From: Stichopus chloronotus
Taxonomy: Eukaryota; Echinodermata; Holothuroidea; Aspidochirotida; Stichopodidae
NCBI GenBank assembly: GCA_021234535.1
Contig: CM037833.1
Span: 20,001,738 to 20,065,737, forward strand
Direction of reading: 5' to 3'
Length of the DNA stretch: 64,000 nucleotides
The notes under the pieces were generated by a model. It did no database searches. It was given only the letters and a program-made list of their open reading frames with translations, and was not told the DNA's origin. The position numbers and the translations under genes were made by a program. Shown in pieces: positions 28,901 through 36,233 of the stretch. Numbering within the stretch: position 1 is the first letter of the stretch; each line of letters begins with the position of its first letter.

Positions 28901-29463
28901 AGGGTTTGTAAACAACCACATTTTCATTGAAGACGAATGAGAAGAGATGATGAGATAATGTTTACCTCTTATATAACAAATCCAGAGTTTGATGCAATTG
29001 TTAAACTGTCATCCTCATCATAGTGTAACGTTTTTATCCATTGTCCGTGGAAATGTATTCAAAAGAGAACTTTATTTTGAGGATAAGAAATTAGAATATT
29101 GCATTGTAAAACTGAAGGTCTCAAACAATCTGTACTTGCTTGTGGAAGTTATGATGATCATTTCTCAACTACATCGTTATCATATTGATTAAAACAGAGC
29201 TAAAGCCATCGAACAATGCAGTGTTTCACCTTTACCATAAAGCAATTCTACTGCGCAGCCTAGATTTTTATATTTCGTAGACAAATTTCATTTGTATGCT
29301 TTCCTTCTCTTCAACGAATTCAATTTTGCACATAGCACAATCAGAAAGGCCTGTCCTTACCCCTCTTGAAGACATCGCATCTGATGACATTGCTCCTGAC
29401 CAAACTCCACCACAAAGAGGATGGCTAAGGTCCTTCTTCAGATTATTGGGCTTCAGGAGTTAG
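4909..29463 (+). CDS. Death-fold signalling protein: beta-propeller-like, DED-like, ZU5, UPA, Death domain (14 exons)
   Basis: Seen: 14 exons joined with matching phases give one frame of 2637 nt (878 residues plus TAG). Exons: 4909-4937, 11917-12736, 13086-13362, 15027-15083, 17746-17796, 17945-17998, 20412-20468, 21582-21935, 23527-23750, 24194-24334, 25685-25831, 26946-27008, 28240-28474, 29336-29463. Approximate residues: propeller-like 14-283, DED-like 287-365, linker 376-465, ZU5 470-567, UPA about 580-737, Death 760-836, basic amphipathic tail 863-878. Known: ZU5-UPA-Death is the supramodule of UNC5 receptors, UNC5CL, PIDD1 and ankyrins, and serves death-fold signalling or autoinhibition. 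Inferred: a cytosolic adaptor, since I see no signal peptide or transmembrane segment. Unlike PIDD1 there is one ZU5, and I see no HFS autoproteolysis motif. I cannot assign an orthologue. The first exon is the least certain part. Confidence 0.78.
7300..7780. repeat. Degenerate tandem repeat of about 150 bp with GGTCA-rich core
   Basis: Three successive units share the same order of words: a GGTCAA-type block near 7330, 7457 and 7598, then TGAAAACCTTGTAAAC or a variant, then GGAGAGCTTGG, then a CATATTTG/CATATTTAG segment. The spacing is about 140-150 bp. The same family recurs at 24540-24910. No coding content was recognised. Confidence 0.6.
8319..8522. mobile_element. Short palindromic MITE (204 bp)
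   Basis: The ends are inverted repeats: CTACAATTTTGGACAAAAT at the left and its complement ATTTTGTCCAAGATTGTAG at the right, followed inwards by GGGACAC and GTGTCCC. A second nested inverted pair, ACCCCGCGCCCC against GGGGCGCGGGGT (8347 and 8428 regions), sits inside. There is no transposase. I could not identify a target-site duplication or superfamily. Confidence 0.6.
8988..10933. mobile_element. Non-autonomous DNA transposon with arrayed terminal inverted repeats
   Basis: The left end carries four tandem versions of ACCGATAATGTAAAA (8991-9068). The right end carries about eight inverted versions of TTTTACATTATCGGT (10651-10930). The outermost 50 bp or so of each end are near-perfect complements of each other, including the unit-to-unit spacer differences. 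The interior (about 9100-10640) has no transposase-like frame. The flanks show no convincing target-site duplication, so I leave the superfamily open. Confidence 0.7.
9212..9245. repeat. Perfect 11-bp stem hairpin
   Basis: CCAGGGAGCTG at 9212-9222 is followed 12 bases later by its exact complement CAGCTCCCTGG at 9235-9245. It lies inside the 8988-10933 transposon, close to its left end. Confidence 0.7.
11917..12736 (+). CDS. Exon 2, beta-propeller-like N-terminal domain
   Basis: This is a single large exon of 820 nt between a T-rich acceptor ending TTATAG and a GTAAGT donor. It encodes about 273 residues made of repeated beta-strand-like units, each with a hydrophobic strand, a turn, and a short aromatic strand. 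Examples are GGHIEIYNINHKSIALV, FDEAVVVLDFNLKQITKI and GGRRILFYYPTWRKAV. This periodicity resembles WD40, NHL or quinoprotein-like propellers, but I see no canonical WD dipeptides, so the subfamily is uncertain. A protein-interaction platform is the natural inference. The frame is open from the acceptor to the donor. Confidence 0.8.
13086..13362 (+). CDS. Exon 3, death-effector-like (death-fold) domain
   Basis: The exon lies between AAACAG and GTAAGT and enters in phase 0, directly continuing the propeller exon. Its roughly 90 residues show a six-helix death-fold pattern closest to DED. VTINDIENLANFLTLPLN corresponds to the helix 2-3 region, and the ELEKRGIMS stretch matches the family's usual E-L-E-K-R-G-x-(L/I)-S signature, followed by a hydrophobic helix (VFTLLTVCDGF). 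Known DEDs mediate homotypic assembly of caspase-8/FADD-type complexes. Assignment to DED rather than another death-fold subtype is an inference from this pattern. Confidence 0.68.
15027..15083 (+). CDS. Exon 4, short symmetric linker exon
   Basis: A 57-nt exon lies between TTGTAG and GTGAGT, in phase 1 at both ends. It encodes K-SDVKRDRSSIFRRPFPRR, a basic, probably disordered linker. Both the peptide and the following intron start (GTGAGTACCCGTTATC) resemble exon 5 at 17746, whose intron begins GTAAGTACCTGTTATC. The two therefore look like duplicated exons. Its symmetric phase means it could be skipped without breaking the frame. Confidence 0.6.
15425..16074 (-). mobile_element. TTAA-flanked MITE, copy A (inverted)
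   Basis: TTAA at both edges (15425-15428 and 16071-16074) brackets an element with ends AGTGATTGCGTG and a mutated complement (CAGCAATCGCT). Relative to the copies at 34720 and 61476 it lies in reverse orientation. It sits in intron 4 of the ZU5-Death gene. TTAA target duplication is known for the piggyBac and Kolobok superfamilies, and the ends do not begin with CCC as typical piggyBac ends do. On the minus strand about 100 codons remain open. Confidence 0.75.
16070..16985 (+). repeat. Segmental duplication unit D1, with decayed exon copies
   Basis: This unit resembles two later segments. Its left half (16080-16550, including GAGGTCTCTTTA and the exon-like block at 16331) matches about 17415-17970. 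Its right half (about 16548-16985, containing AAAGTCGATAAAGGTATCTA and CATACACAAGGCATCGATC) matches 18583-19105. It is intronic. The pair shows a local duplication history of linker exons and their flanking introns. Confidence 0.7.
16331..16381 (+). pseudogene. Decayed duplicate of linker exon 5
   Basis: These 51 bases align with exon 5 (17746-17796) at identical length and keep an open phase-1 frame (TDIKREERVVPPISKY). The acceptor TTTTAG is intact, but the donor reads G-ATAAGT where exon 5 has G-GTAAGT, so the GT is lost. A matching copy of the exon 6 acceptor at 16532-16533 reads AA instead of AG. This copy is therefore unlikely to be spliced normally. Confidence 0.6.
17400..17975 (+). repeat. 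Segmental duplication unit D2, carrying exons 5 and 6
   Basis: This segment is similar to 16070-16550: both contain ATACGACTTGTATG, GGCGTAACACACGA, GAGGTCTCTTTA, the exon 5 block, and CATAAATGCAT-TTACTTCGAGTAAAT. The two copies lie about 1.4 kb apart in direct orientation. Splice sites are intact in this copy only. Confidence 0.65.
17746..17796 (+). CDS. Exon 5, short symmetric linker exon (duplicate type)
   Basis: A 51-nt exon lies after a long T-rich tract ending TTTAG and is followed by GTAAGT, in phase 1 at both ends. It encodes V-PDIERDETTLPPITRY. It is related to exon 4, and even more closely to a decayed copy of identical length at 16331-16381 (DIKRE...PPISKY). The intact splice sites here, against the broken donor of that copy, make this the likely functional member. 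Confidence 0.58.
17945..17998 (+). CDS. Exon 6, serine-rich symmetric linker exon
   Basis: A 54-nt exon follows CATTTTAG and ends at a GTGGGT donor, in phase 1 at both ends. It encodes E-HGSRSSSSSSLLLSTTT. The six serines come from a TCA repeat, so the length may vary between alleles. The donor is weaker than those of its neighbours. It may be optional, because skipping it keeps the frame. Confidence 0.5.
18583..19105 (+). repeat. Segmental duplication unit D3
   Basis: The segment begins with CAAAAGTCGATAAAGGTATC and matches the right half of D1 (about 16548-16985) at high visual identity, with an extra block of about 110 bases near 18835-18945 that D1 lacks. Intronic, with no coding content recognised. 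Confidence 0.7.
19110..19325 (+). repeat. Partial duplication unit D4
   Basis: This repeats the middle of D1 and D3: AAAATATCTCCAGGTTT, then GGCAAAGCTGAGTGAAG, GCTGAGAGCATT, and a TAATTGAGATATG end. It stops where MITE copy B begins. Confidence 0.65.
19326..19995 (+). mobile_element. TTAA-type MITE, copy B (degenerate)
   Basis: The segment begins AGTGATTGCGTGTGCACTG like copies C and D and follows them almost to the right end, where the expected CACGCAATCACTTTAA has decayed to CACGCAGCTATA. The left TTAA reads TGAA. Small deletions and stops break the frame that stays open in the other copies. It lies in the intron between exons 6 and 7 of the ZU5-Death gene. Confidence 0.7.
20412..20468 (+). 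CDS. Exon 7, short symmetric linker exon
   Basis: A 57-nt exon lies between TTTCTAG and GTAAGT, in phase 1 at both ends. It encodes A-SDVQADVPSVFVPSAHDT. The SDV start, the length of 57 nt and the phase match exon 4, so it may be a further diverged member of the same exon family. It is the last linker exon before the ZU5 domain. Confidence 0.6.
21582..21935 (+). CDS. Exon 8, ZU5 domain
   Basis: A 354-nt symmetric phase-1 exon. Its acceptor is the AG at 21580-21581, downstream of a long T tract and just after an in-frame stop at 21566; the donor is GTAATT. It encodes a ZU5 signature: KKGGVIQIPNTGVKLVIPPN corresponds to the canonical G-G-x-(I/L)-x-(I/L)-P-x-(S/T)-G-V-x-(L/I)-x-(I/V)-P-P-x-A core, followed by ALTEESDIHLRVIPP and a hydrophobic VVEILPNHLKLNREVSLTIP strand pair. 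ZU5 domains pack against UPA and Death domains in UNC5 and PIDD1. The domain assignment is strong; the exact acceptor is less certain because its local context is purine-rich. Confidence 0.82.
23527..23750 (+). CDS. Exon 9, ZU5/UPA junction region
   Basis: The exon runs from TTCTAATAG to GTAACC, entering in phase 1 and leaving in phase 0. It encodes DEPLWQEKPQTPYLFLKSKC, then a strand ending LTEFCWIKVNI, matching the place where the UNC5 ZU5 region passes into UPA (L-T-x-F-C-W-(F/I)-x-V). It continues with LVIYITKELLPSG and an SIGYYEEL strand. It joins in frame to the ZU5 exon before it and the UPA exon after it. Confidence 0.75.
24194..24334 (+). CDS. Exon 10, UPA domain
   Basis: A 141-nt phase-0 exon between CATTACAG and a GTTTGA donor. 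It encodes ILAWNPKLVPLQKLPYIFY, KDGRNPLKVFFESVTP and VKSWSYSGRNPQ. The order of short strands, including the L-x-V-x-F-E-S-V strand, resembles the middle of the UPA domain in UNC5-type proteins. The donor is weak after GT, but the phase and the domain continuity into the next exon support it. Confidence 0.7.
24540..24910. repeat. GGTCA-rich tandem repeat, about 153-bp period
   Basis: AGGTCAAAGGTCA at 24698-24710 and GGGTCAAAGGTCA at 24851-24863 start two units 153 bp apart. Each is followed by a GTCAAC block and a GTGAAAAC-TTGTAAA block. A third, more diverged unit precedes them. It is the same family as 7300-7780. It lies in the intron between exons 10 and 11. Confidence 0.65.
25496..25536. 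repeat. GA-rich simple repeat
   Basis: About 40 bases consist almost only of G and A, mostly (GA)n with occasional GGGA. It is intronic, 150 bp upstream of exon 11. Confidence 0.8.
25685..25831 (+). CDS. Exon 11, end of the UPA domain
   Basis: A 147-nt phase-0 exon between TTTCACAG and GTGAGT. The EIPWLSVDASQEILLPFHLW block corresponds to the conserved Q-E-I-P-(F/W) segment that closes UPA domains in UNC5 proteins, followed by a hydrophobic strand (CFCLFKTC) and IFLDVLLE. It completes the ZU5-UPA part of the supramodule. Confidence 0.75.
25905..26755. mobile_element. Second inverted-repeat element with ACCGATAATGTAG motifs
   Basis: The left side has ACCGATATTGTAGTA, ACCGATAATGTAGTAC and ACAGATAATGTAGTA (25916-25996). 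The right side has the inverted forms TACATTATCGGTTA and GCATTATCGATTA (26642-26698) and a terminal CGATAGTATTATTGTAG. The motif is closely related to that of the 8988-10933 element, but the spacers differ. The boundaries are approximate and no transposase is visible. Confidence 0.5.
26946..27008 (+). CDS. Exon 12, UPA-Death linker
   Basis: A 63-nt phase-0 exon between TTTTAATAG and GTAAAT. It encodes GSSSKNTRAAEDYSVSDNVI plus M, a polar, probably flexible segment between the UPA and Death domains. It lies just right of a transposon remnant in the preceding intron and just left of the 11-bp minisatellite. The assignment rests on splice signals and phase, since the peptide is not diagnostic. 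Confidence 0.6.
27325..27825. repeat. Minisatellite of about 35 units, 11 bp each, with simple-repeat flanks
   Basis: The core 27361-27745 repeats TATCTATCTGG with one 10-bp unit near 27481. It grades from a TCTG/TATC tetranucleotide run on the left into a short AT run and three copies of CACTTTATTCAT-like 12-mers on the right. Because 11 is not a multiple of three, every frame gives the same 11-residue repeating peptide, so the long open frames here are not genes. It sits in the intron between exons 12 and 13. Confidence 0.9.
28023..28092. repeat. Inverted repeat with 14-bp perfect arms
   Basis: ACATTTGCTGGACA at 28023-28036 is complementary to TGTCCAGCAAATGT at 28079-28092. Related fragments (TTTGCTGGACAT near 27812, TGTCCAGC near 27880) suggest remnants of a small palindromic MITE. 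Confidence 0.55.
28240..28474 (+). CDS. Exon 13, Death domain
   Basis: A 235-nt exon between GTTTGCAG and GTAAAT. It encodes a clear Death domain: EWRDVGRKLGVPETKLYQIE (helices 2-3, with the W-R-x-(V/L)-(G/A)-x-x-L-G core), then a YHMLWYWKE helix with the typical (M/L)-L-x-x-W, then TYKSLSTALIKEGRRDLGEY (helices 5-6). Death domains self-associate or recruit adaptors and caspases. The adjoining domains are those expected of an UNC5CL/PIDD-like supramodule. Confidence 0.85.
29336..29463 (+). CDS. Exon 14, C-terminal tail and stop
   Basis: The exon follows a pyrimidine-rich acceptor ending CATAG and enters in phase 1. It encodes about 42 residues: an acidic, proline-containing segment (LEDIASDDIAPDQTPPQ), then RGWLRSFFRLLGFRS and TAG. 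The last 15 residues alternate arginines with W, F and L and look amphipathic. No AATAAA follows closely. ATTAAA at 29821 and AATAAA at 30493 are candidates for the poly(A) signal, but neither is proven. Confidence 0.7.
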
Positions 29464-32400
29464 CGAAACGTACCGGGAACAAAGACAGTGCTAAGACCAA
29501 CAATTGATATACTGCTTTATGTTTTCTTTGCAGCTTACTGAAACTACCCTCGAAGGTTTACACATTTTTTGCTTTGCTTTGAAGGTCCATACTTAATACC
29601 GTATCACATTTAATTAAGACTCAAGGAAGATTTTTGTCGACTATCATGATATCAAATCCGAAGCAATAAGGTTTACCTCATCGCTAACTTGAAATTTGAA
29701 TCATGATACTCAATACTTCAGAGAGTAATCTATAGCTTATATCAAATATCGCAGCTCTTGATGATCAGCTTTCAATGTCGTTTTGTACAAAAGCGACATT
29801 TTGGAATATTAGCTGTAGCCATTAAAAATGTTATAAGAGCCACAAATTTCGTAGAATATTGACGATTTTAAAGGCCAATTAATGTACTATACCTGCGGCA
29901 TGAATGAACATTGACTAGACATGCAAAGTTATGACGTCATGAGGGACTCGCATGATACACCGTATCTTTTGTTTACTTAACCTTCATTTTAAGGCCAATA
30001 GAGAATTTGATATGCCGGGGGTTGTCTTGGAAGGATATATTTCCTTTTCAACAAATATTGATATCGTTTACCAATGTGAAAACCAGCAAATTAAGTAATT
30101 AGGACATAAGGTTTTTTAGTCTAACAAAAGATCGGCTGACAATGTCCAACACTCCGTGTCATCTAATCAGAAACGGAGAAAGAAATGAAATTCCAAAAAT
30201 TGTCACTCAGGGTTTAACTCTCCAACTTTTGAATAATGTCAGCTAGGTCTTGTCTTGATGTACTTCACAGCACCTTTAAAAGTTACATTCTGTGTGAATC
30301 ATCAAAGCAGCAATTTACTTATGTCACGACATTTCACCCTGGCGTATGTAGCAAGAAGTACTAGATCGACAGATTTGATGCCTGTTATGGCGCAATCTAT
30401 TCGTTACATTTGCAGGAGTGCGTATGGCAATCTGCCACCCACCTCGAATGAGGATAACATGTAGGACATCCAGTCGTGTTTCATTCATTACAAATAAACT
30501 GACCTTCAAACACACTTTCAAAATGAGAAGACAAACACTTTTTTTGCCTAGTTCACTAGTACAAGACTTTTGTTTTCAGGAATAGCTCGTACGTGTCTCA
30601 AGATGTACACATTATGTACTCGTTATGTACTATACAGTGATATATACTGGCATACACTGTGCTAATTTGAACAAATTGCTTCCACAAACAGTGAATACGG
30701 CGTTGTCACCACATGCCTATAAGGCACTCCTAAAATAAATTAGTCAAATAGTCATTACAAAATAGTTCTACGCGACATCATTTCATTAGTCTTTAGTCAA
30801 CATGATGTCCTATAGAACTAATAAAGGCCGTTTTGACTAGTGGATTTACGAATATGAGGTAGGTTTTAATTTTTACTGCATGTTTTCCAGTCACTCTGCC
30901 GAAATTTATTAGTTTATGTGGATCGGTAATATGAAACACAGGATGTTACGTGTCCGAAAGTTCCTTTTTACCCCCTTTTCCAAATCTAAATTTTCTATTC
31001 GTATTTACCTCGTCTCTTCAAACGTTTATTTTTTAAGTATCATACTTACAATGTCGTGTGCTTAATATGGTAACACCAAGTGCACTGCGCAATGCTACAA
31101 AGTTAACGTCTTGACTTTCATAGTAAATTTTTACTGTATTTGGTATTGTAGACTTGTTTTCCTTTGCATGATTTTTCATCTAGTAACAATTTCTTACAGT
31201 TTAGTTTTGTTGTTTTAATAGATAGGGTACTTCTGCTGCAGTGTTGTAAGTATGAAATATTCATTACAACATTAACTTCTTGAACTACACGTAATTAATG
31301 TAAATGAATATTAAAAAGCAGAAAAAACACCGGTTGATCGTTCTCTCCTGTATACACAGAATTTGTTTCTCCTCCGTAGCAACTGACTGTAGATGCAGAT
31401 TACTTAAAGCCGTTACTTCAAATCAATGCTCAAATGTGGGTGCAATTAGAGAAATTCAGTTCCTTGTGAAATCCTTAAATAATTACTCAATAAGCTATTT
31501 GATATTACAATGAAATAGTTACCTCTGGCAATTTATTAAAGTATTCACGTGTCACTGGGTTGGTTTATGTATTATATATGATTCTTACAGGGTTATGTTC
31601 AATAATGGAAAAAAAATTCTTATAATTATATCTTTCTGGTGTACTATTACAATATTTAAAATGTTTTTTAGGTTTCTTCAAGGTGGTTTACAGTTGTTTT
31701 TATCTATTTGATTCCTAATGCAGTTTTCTTTTGTCAACAGTGCCTACTACAGTACTGTAGGTTTTAATGTATTTGGTCTGGTCGGATATTCAGTACAATC
31801 CGTCTATTCGTTCATAAAATTTAAGGTATAGTGTATATATGAAATGAACTTTAATACAACCGTATGTGGCGCATATTTTTACTGATTTCTGATACTGGAT
31901 AGAATGCAGAAACGCACACGTTCGTCACTATAATACCATAGTAATTACGTATTTCGTTCGCCCTTTGTAATATTAATACTACTCACAGTCCTCATGTTTA
32001 GGAAGGAGGTTGTGAAGTACAGTTTCTCTGTCAAATTGTTTTCGATTTTGCTACAAGTATTGTCATTGAAATTTAGGTTGCCACTTCAGATGGAATTCTT
32101 GTTGCATCTATATTTGTTTGGTGACAGTCAATCAAAGTTCAAGAGAAAATTGTAATTTTAATGTTCGCAAGCAGTGATAAACAAAAACGTCTTGGTCCTG
32201 GTTCCCAAGAATAAACAGACGTCAGAAAATAATCAGTTGCTATAGGCCTATTTGTGTTGCCTCAAACTGGTTTGAAGTACTGAAACCACATAGAGTCAAC
32301 CTAATTACATTTAAAGGAGTATTTCCTTGAGTTTTCACAGATTCAACGCCCCCATTTTATCCAATTTTAGACCAATCATCCAAACAAGGAAAACTCTGTA

Positions 32401-34719
32401 AACTCTTCGTCAATAACGTATTGTCACCTCGAATTACTGTTGTCCTCCATTGTTTTATTTCACCACAATAAACTATAACTGGTATCACAACGACTTATAT
32501 CGTAAACACAGACATAATATTACAATGGCGTATACGTTCACTGTTTGAAATTGTCAGTTGGTTTGTAATAAAACGCAAGTATTATAAGTGGGTTTCCGTT
32601 CAACTTCTCCATTACTTGTTTCTTGGGATACTTGGCGAGGGCATAGAACCATATTTCTTTTCCGGAACATCTAAAATCGAATAACAATTTACTAACGGAT
32701 AATTCATGATGTGTACGCACTGCATTTGGGAAGACAGGCATATACGATAGGAAACCGGCGTTTGCTTTCCTTGGGTACATTACGTTTATTCAATCATTGT
32801 TAGACTGATATTGTTTCAGTATTTCTTCAAATATTGAAACAGGACTGGAGAGCAAGTTGTTGGTAAAGTAGCGATAGTTCTCAATTCCCTTATACGATCA
32901 ACAGTTCATCAAAATTTTGATCGTTTACTTCACATTTGATATTATCTTCTTCTTTTGAGGAGTAAAGAACTGTATTCAGAAAGACAGCAGAAGTGGTAGA
33001 GACAGCAGTAGTTACAGTTACACTTGGTTGGTCAAAATAGCAAGACGACCTCATTTTGGATGTACCCTACAGTTCACACAATCAAATCAAGATTAGCGTT
33101 TTTTCACTTGTTTTTATCAAATTCTTAATCGATTCATTGCAACTGCTTGACTTTCCATTTAGGTCTTATTTTCAATTTAATTATTTCTTTTGTTCAAATG
33201 ATCGAACAACCACGTGAAACGCATGTGAAAATAAAAAACATAACCGGGTCATTAACGATGCATTCTGTTTTCAAACTTTGTGGCCAGACACTTTTCACAT
33301 TAGTATTACTCATATGCACACGATCGTTACAAGAAGGGGCTTCAATCCAAACTGAAATGTGAGGCGAAAATGTTTGACTAACTGACAGGTTTGAATGATT
33401 AAAGCTGCCACGGTAAGGGTCTATGCGCTTCAGTTTTTGATAGCTTAGCGTATATTGGACAAGTCCGATAGGTTTTCCCCTGGGGTCTGGGGTAACGTTC
33501 ATTGACGTGGCCAGAATAAAAACCCTGAAAGCTAGACTGAGGTATTTGCAGAATTATGTGCCTTGGAATGAAGGATTTATGTACCTTCGAACTCTGAAGA
33601 CTTGTCCGACATTGCACATTTTAGATAAATGATTAATTCGATGATTGACAGGTGGGCGTAGCCAGGGTCTAGTGACAGAAGGCACATATTGTCGAAAGTC
33701 TCTGAAAGCACAATTTCGGGGCTCGTGTTTAGGGTTTATAACCGGGACGGAGGCAGGTTTGAGAGCATGTGTGGCAGAACGCTACCGTAGGTGGGCACGT
33801 GAGTGTACGAAAAAATTTGGAGCTTTTGAAATCTCCCAGATGGCCGGAAATGGCACCCTGCCGTCCAGAGCTGCATTTAATAGCTATCAGCTGGGGGTTG
33901 AGGTTATACAAGAATCATACCCTCTTTCATTTTCCTTCAGTACTTTACAAATATTTTGGGACTGAACACATAGGTGGACAATTAAACTGCTGGAACCTTT
34001 TCTTTTCTTGGGGTGGGGGAGAGGTTTTTGTCAGAATTTGTTTTGTCACTATTTAACGGAAACCCGCAATGAATAGCGTAAAAGAAAATGTTGCGTTTGG
34101 CAAATTTTCCAGATAATCATAACGGGGTTTCCCAGAGTGCTCGAGGCCGCATTTACCCAGCCTTAAAAGAGGGATATCATGTCTATAATTTGAAGAACAA
34201 TCTGTGAAAACGGTAATACATGTATGGGGATTTCCGGTGAAATGTCTCACGGGGAATGATTCGAAACCCTTTGTGAAATTTCGAAAAGAAAAAAACTTTT
34301 TGTCGGTTAGAAAGGAGATGAACGTGTACAGAATGTAAACAGAAATTACCATAGCACAGTCAGGGGATAACGATTGGGGGCGAATTTTGTTTATACGTCA
34401 TCGATATGACATATGAATTGCCTATCCATGTTTTCCAGCAGAGGTGGAAATCTGACCTATAAGGACAAAATTTAAAGCCATTTGCACGCACTGCGGGCAG
34501 GACATATCTAACCGGAGTGCCACCATCGTGAACCGTTGGTAAGATATTGGGCTTCAAAAGCCCACTAGATGGTCAGAAAAGGTACTCCCCAGGCATCATG
34601 GGCTTCAGGTACCCAGCCTTGTCTGCAAGTTGTCAATTACTGAGAAATTCTATGGAAAATGGTAATAATTTTTGTTTCTTTTATCTACAATATTGATGTT
34701 ATCGTTATTTTCTAAGAAG

Positions 34720-35391
34720 TTAAAGTGATTGCGTGTGCACTGAAAAAACCAAAAAGATAAGATTATGTTTGATCTTCACTTTTTTTTTATTTTTAAATGT
34801 TCACACAAGGTTGTACATGAACGGACTATGTCTTTCAATGAAGGAAAATGGCAGTAACTACTTCGAAAAGCAACGGGATTGGCATAAAAACAGTAAAAAA
34901 CAGAAATCATATTTGAAATTTAACGGTTCTTACTATAACCGCCTTCATAATGAATATCCAACAGTACAGGTCTTTCTAGTGTATCAAAAACATACTACTC
35001 AAGTCGCCTCTCCTTGGTAGATATCGGGAATTGTAGTATTTGGTGAAAGGAAACACCGTATTTACAAATAATCCACGAACTGAACACAACCTTGCCCGCG
35101 GCGTCAGTGATCCTGAGTTGGTAACTGAATATTCAATACTAGTGTACTTCCCATTGGCTTGCTCAAAAAGCACGGCGTTGATTTGAATGAAAACTGTCAA
35201 CCACTACATTATCGTATTCTACACTTTTTGTCGTTATGTGAGAAGAATTTGAAATCATATGGCAAAATTAACCAACTGAAACTTATTTATTTTCCCAGAT
35301 TGTCTGAATGGTGTAATTAAAAGCCTTACCAAACTTTTGAAGATGAAATTTCAATGTTTTTACTTTTTGCCTACTCACGCAATCACTTTAA
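34720..35391 (+). mobile_element. TTAA-flanked MITE, copy C (full length)
   Basis: TTAA at 34720-34723 and 35388-35391 flank 664 bp that begin AGTGATTGCGTGTGC and end GCCTACTCACGCAATCACT, giving a 12-bp terminal inverted repeat. The ends and the TTAA duplications are intact. It is intergenic. No transposase is present; an open stretch of about 95 codons is shared with copies A and D. Confidence 0.85.
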
Positions 35392-36040
35392 TTCAACAGT
35401 TTTTATTTTTTTTTAACAGATTTGTTTTTCTTTATGATAAATTTTCAACTAGCAGGTGACTTTAAACAAAATGGTGTAATATTTTGCATTTATTGCAGTC
35501 AATTTTTCCCAGAGAAAGAATGGTTCCAGAAAAGTTATTCCAACAATTTCTACTCCTTTCGATTACAGTTGTATATTAGTTTGCTAAAACCGACGATGAT
35601 TGCAAGACACAGTAGAACTCGTTTTTATACAGACAACTTTTGGAAATGGTAACGTTTTATAGTTCTCACATAGAAAAAGACATTTGGCAGAAAATGTTTA
35701 CAGAATAACCAACTGGCAACAGACAGCACTTGGAACGTGAATAAAATACAATTCAAACGTATTATGCTACATTATGTAAAAGATGATAAAGATTTCCGTT
35801 TGATTTTTTTGTCCGACATCAATATTACAATTACTACCAGCGACATTATTCTCCCTCTATTAACACCAAGGTGATCGTTTTCTAGTTTTCTTTTATTCCA
35901 TTGCCAACTTCATGCGGTTGCTGGCTTCATCCAGCCAAAGCAAATGAAGTATTAACCCGAACATGTAGTATCAAGTTGTACCAATGGGCAAATTTTACCC
36001 TTTAAAAGGACCTCACCTCTGTAGTGCATGTCACTTTTGG

Positions 36041-36200
36041 AGTTGTAGTTGTTGTTGTTGTTGTTGTAGTTGTTGTTGTTGTTGTAGTTGTTGTTGTTGC
36101 TGTTGTTGTTGTTGTTGCTGTTGTTGTTGTAGTTGTTGTTGTTGTTGCTGTTGTTGTTGTAGTTGTAGTTGTAGTTGTAGTTGTTGTTGTTGTTGTTGTT

Positions 36201-36233
<33 letters not shown>
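36041..36233. repeat. TTG trinucleotide tract ending in poly-T
   Basis: Imperfect (TTG)n with TAG and CTG interruptions runs to about 36202 and is followed by about 31 T. Read on the minus strand this is poly-A followed by (CAA)n. The homopolymer-like peptides it encodes in all frames are artefacts. Confidence 0.9.

Noticed and set aside
32538..32780. Minus-strand 80-codon frame
   Set aside because: It has no recognisable motif, no splice-consistent partner, and a length expected by chance in AT-rich DNA.
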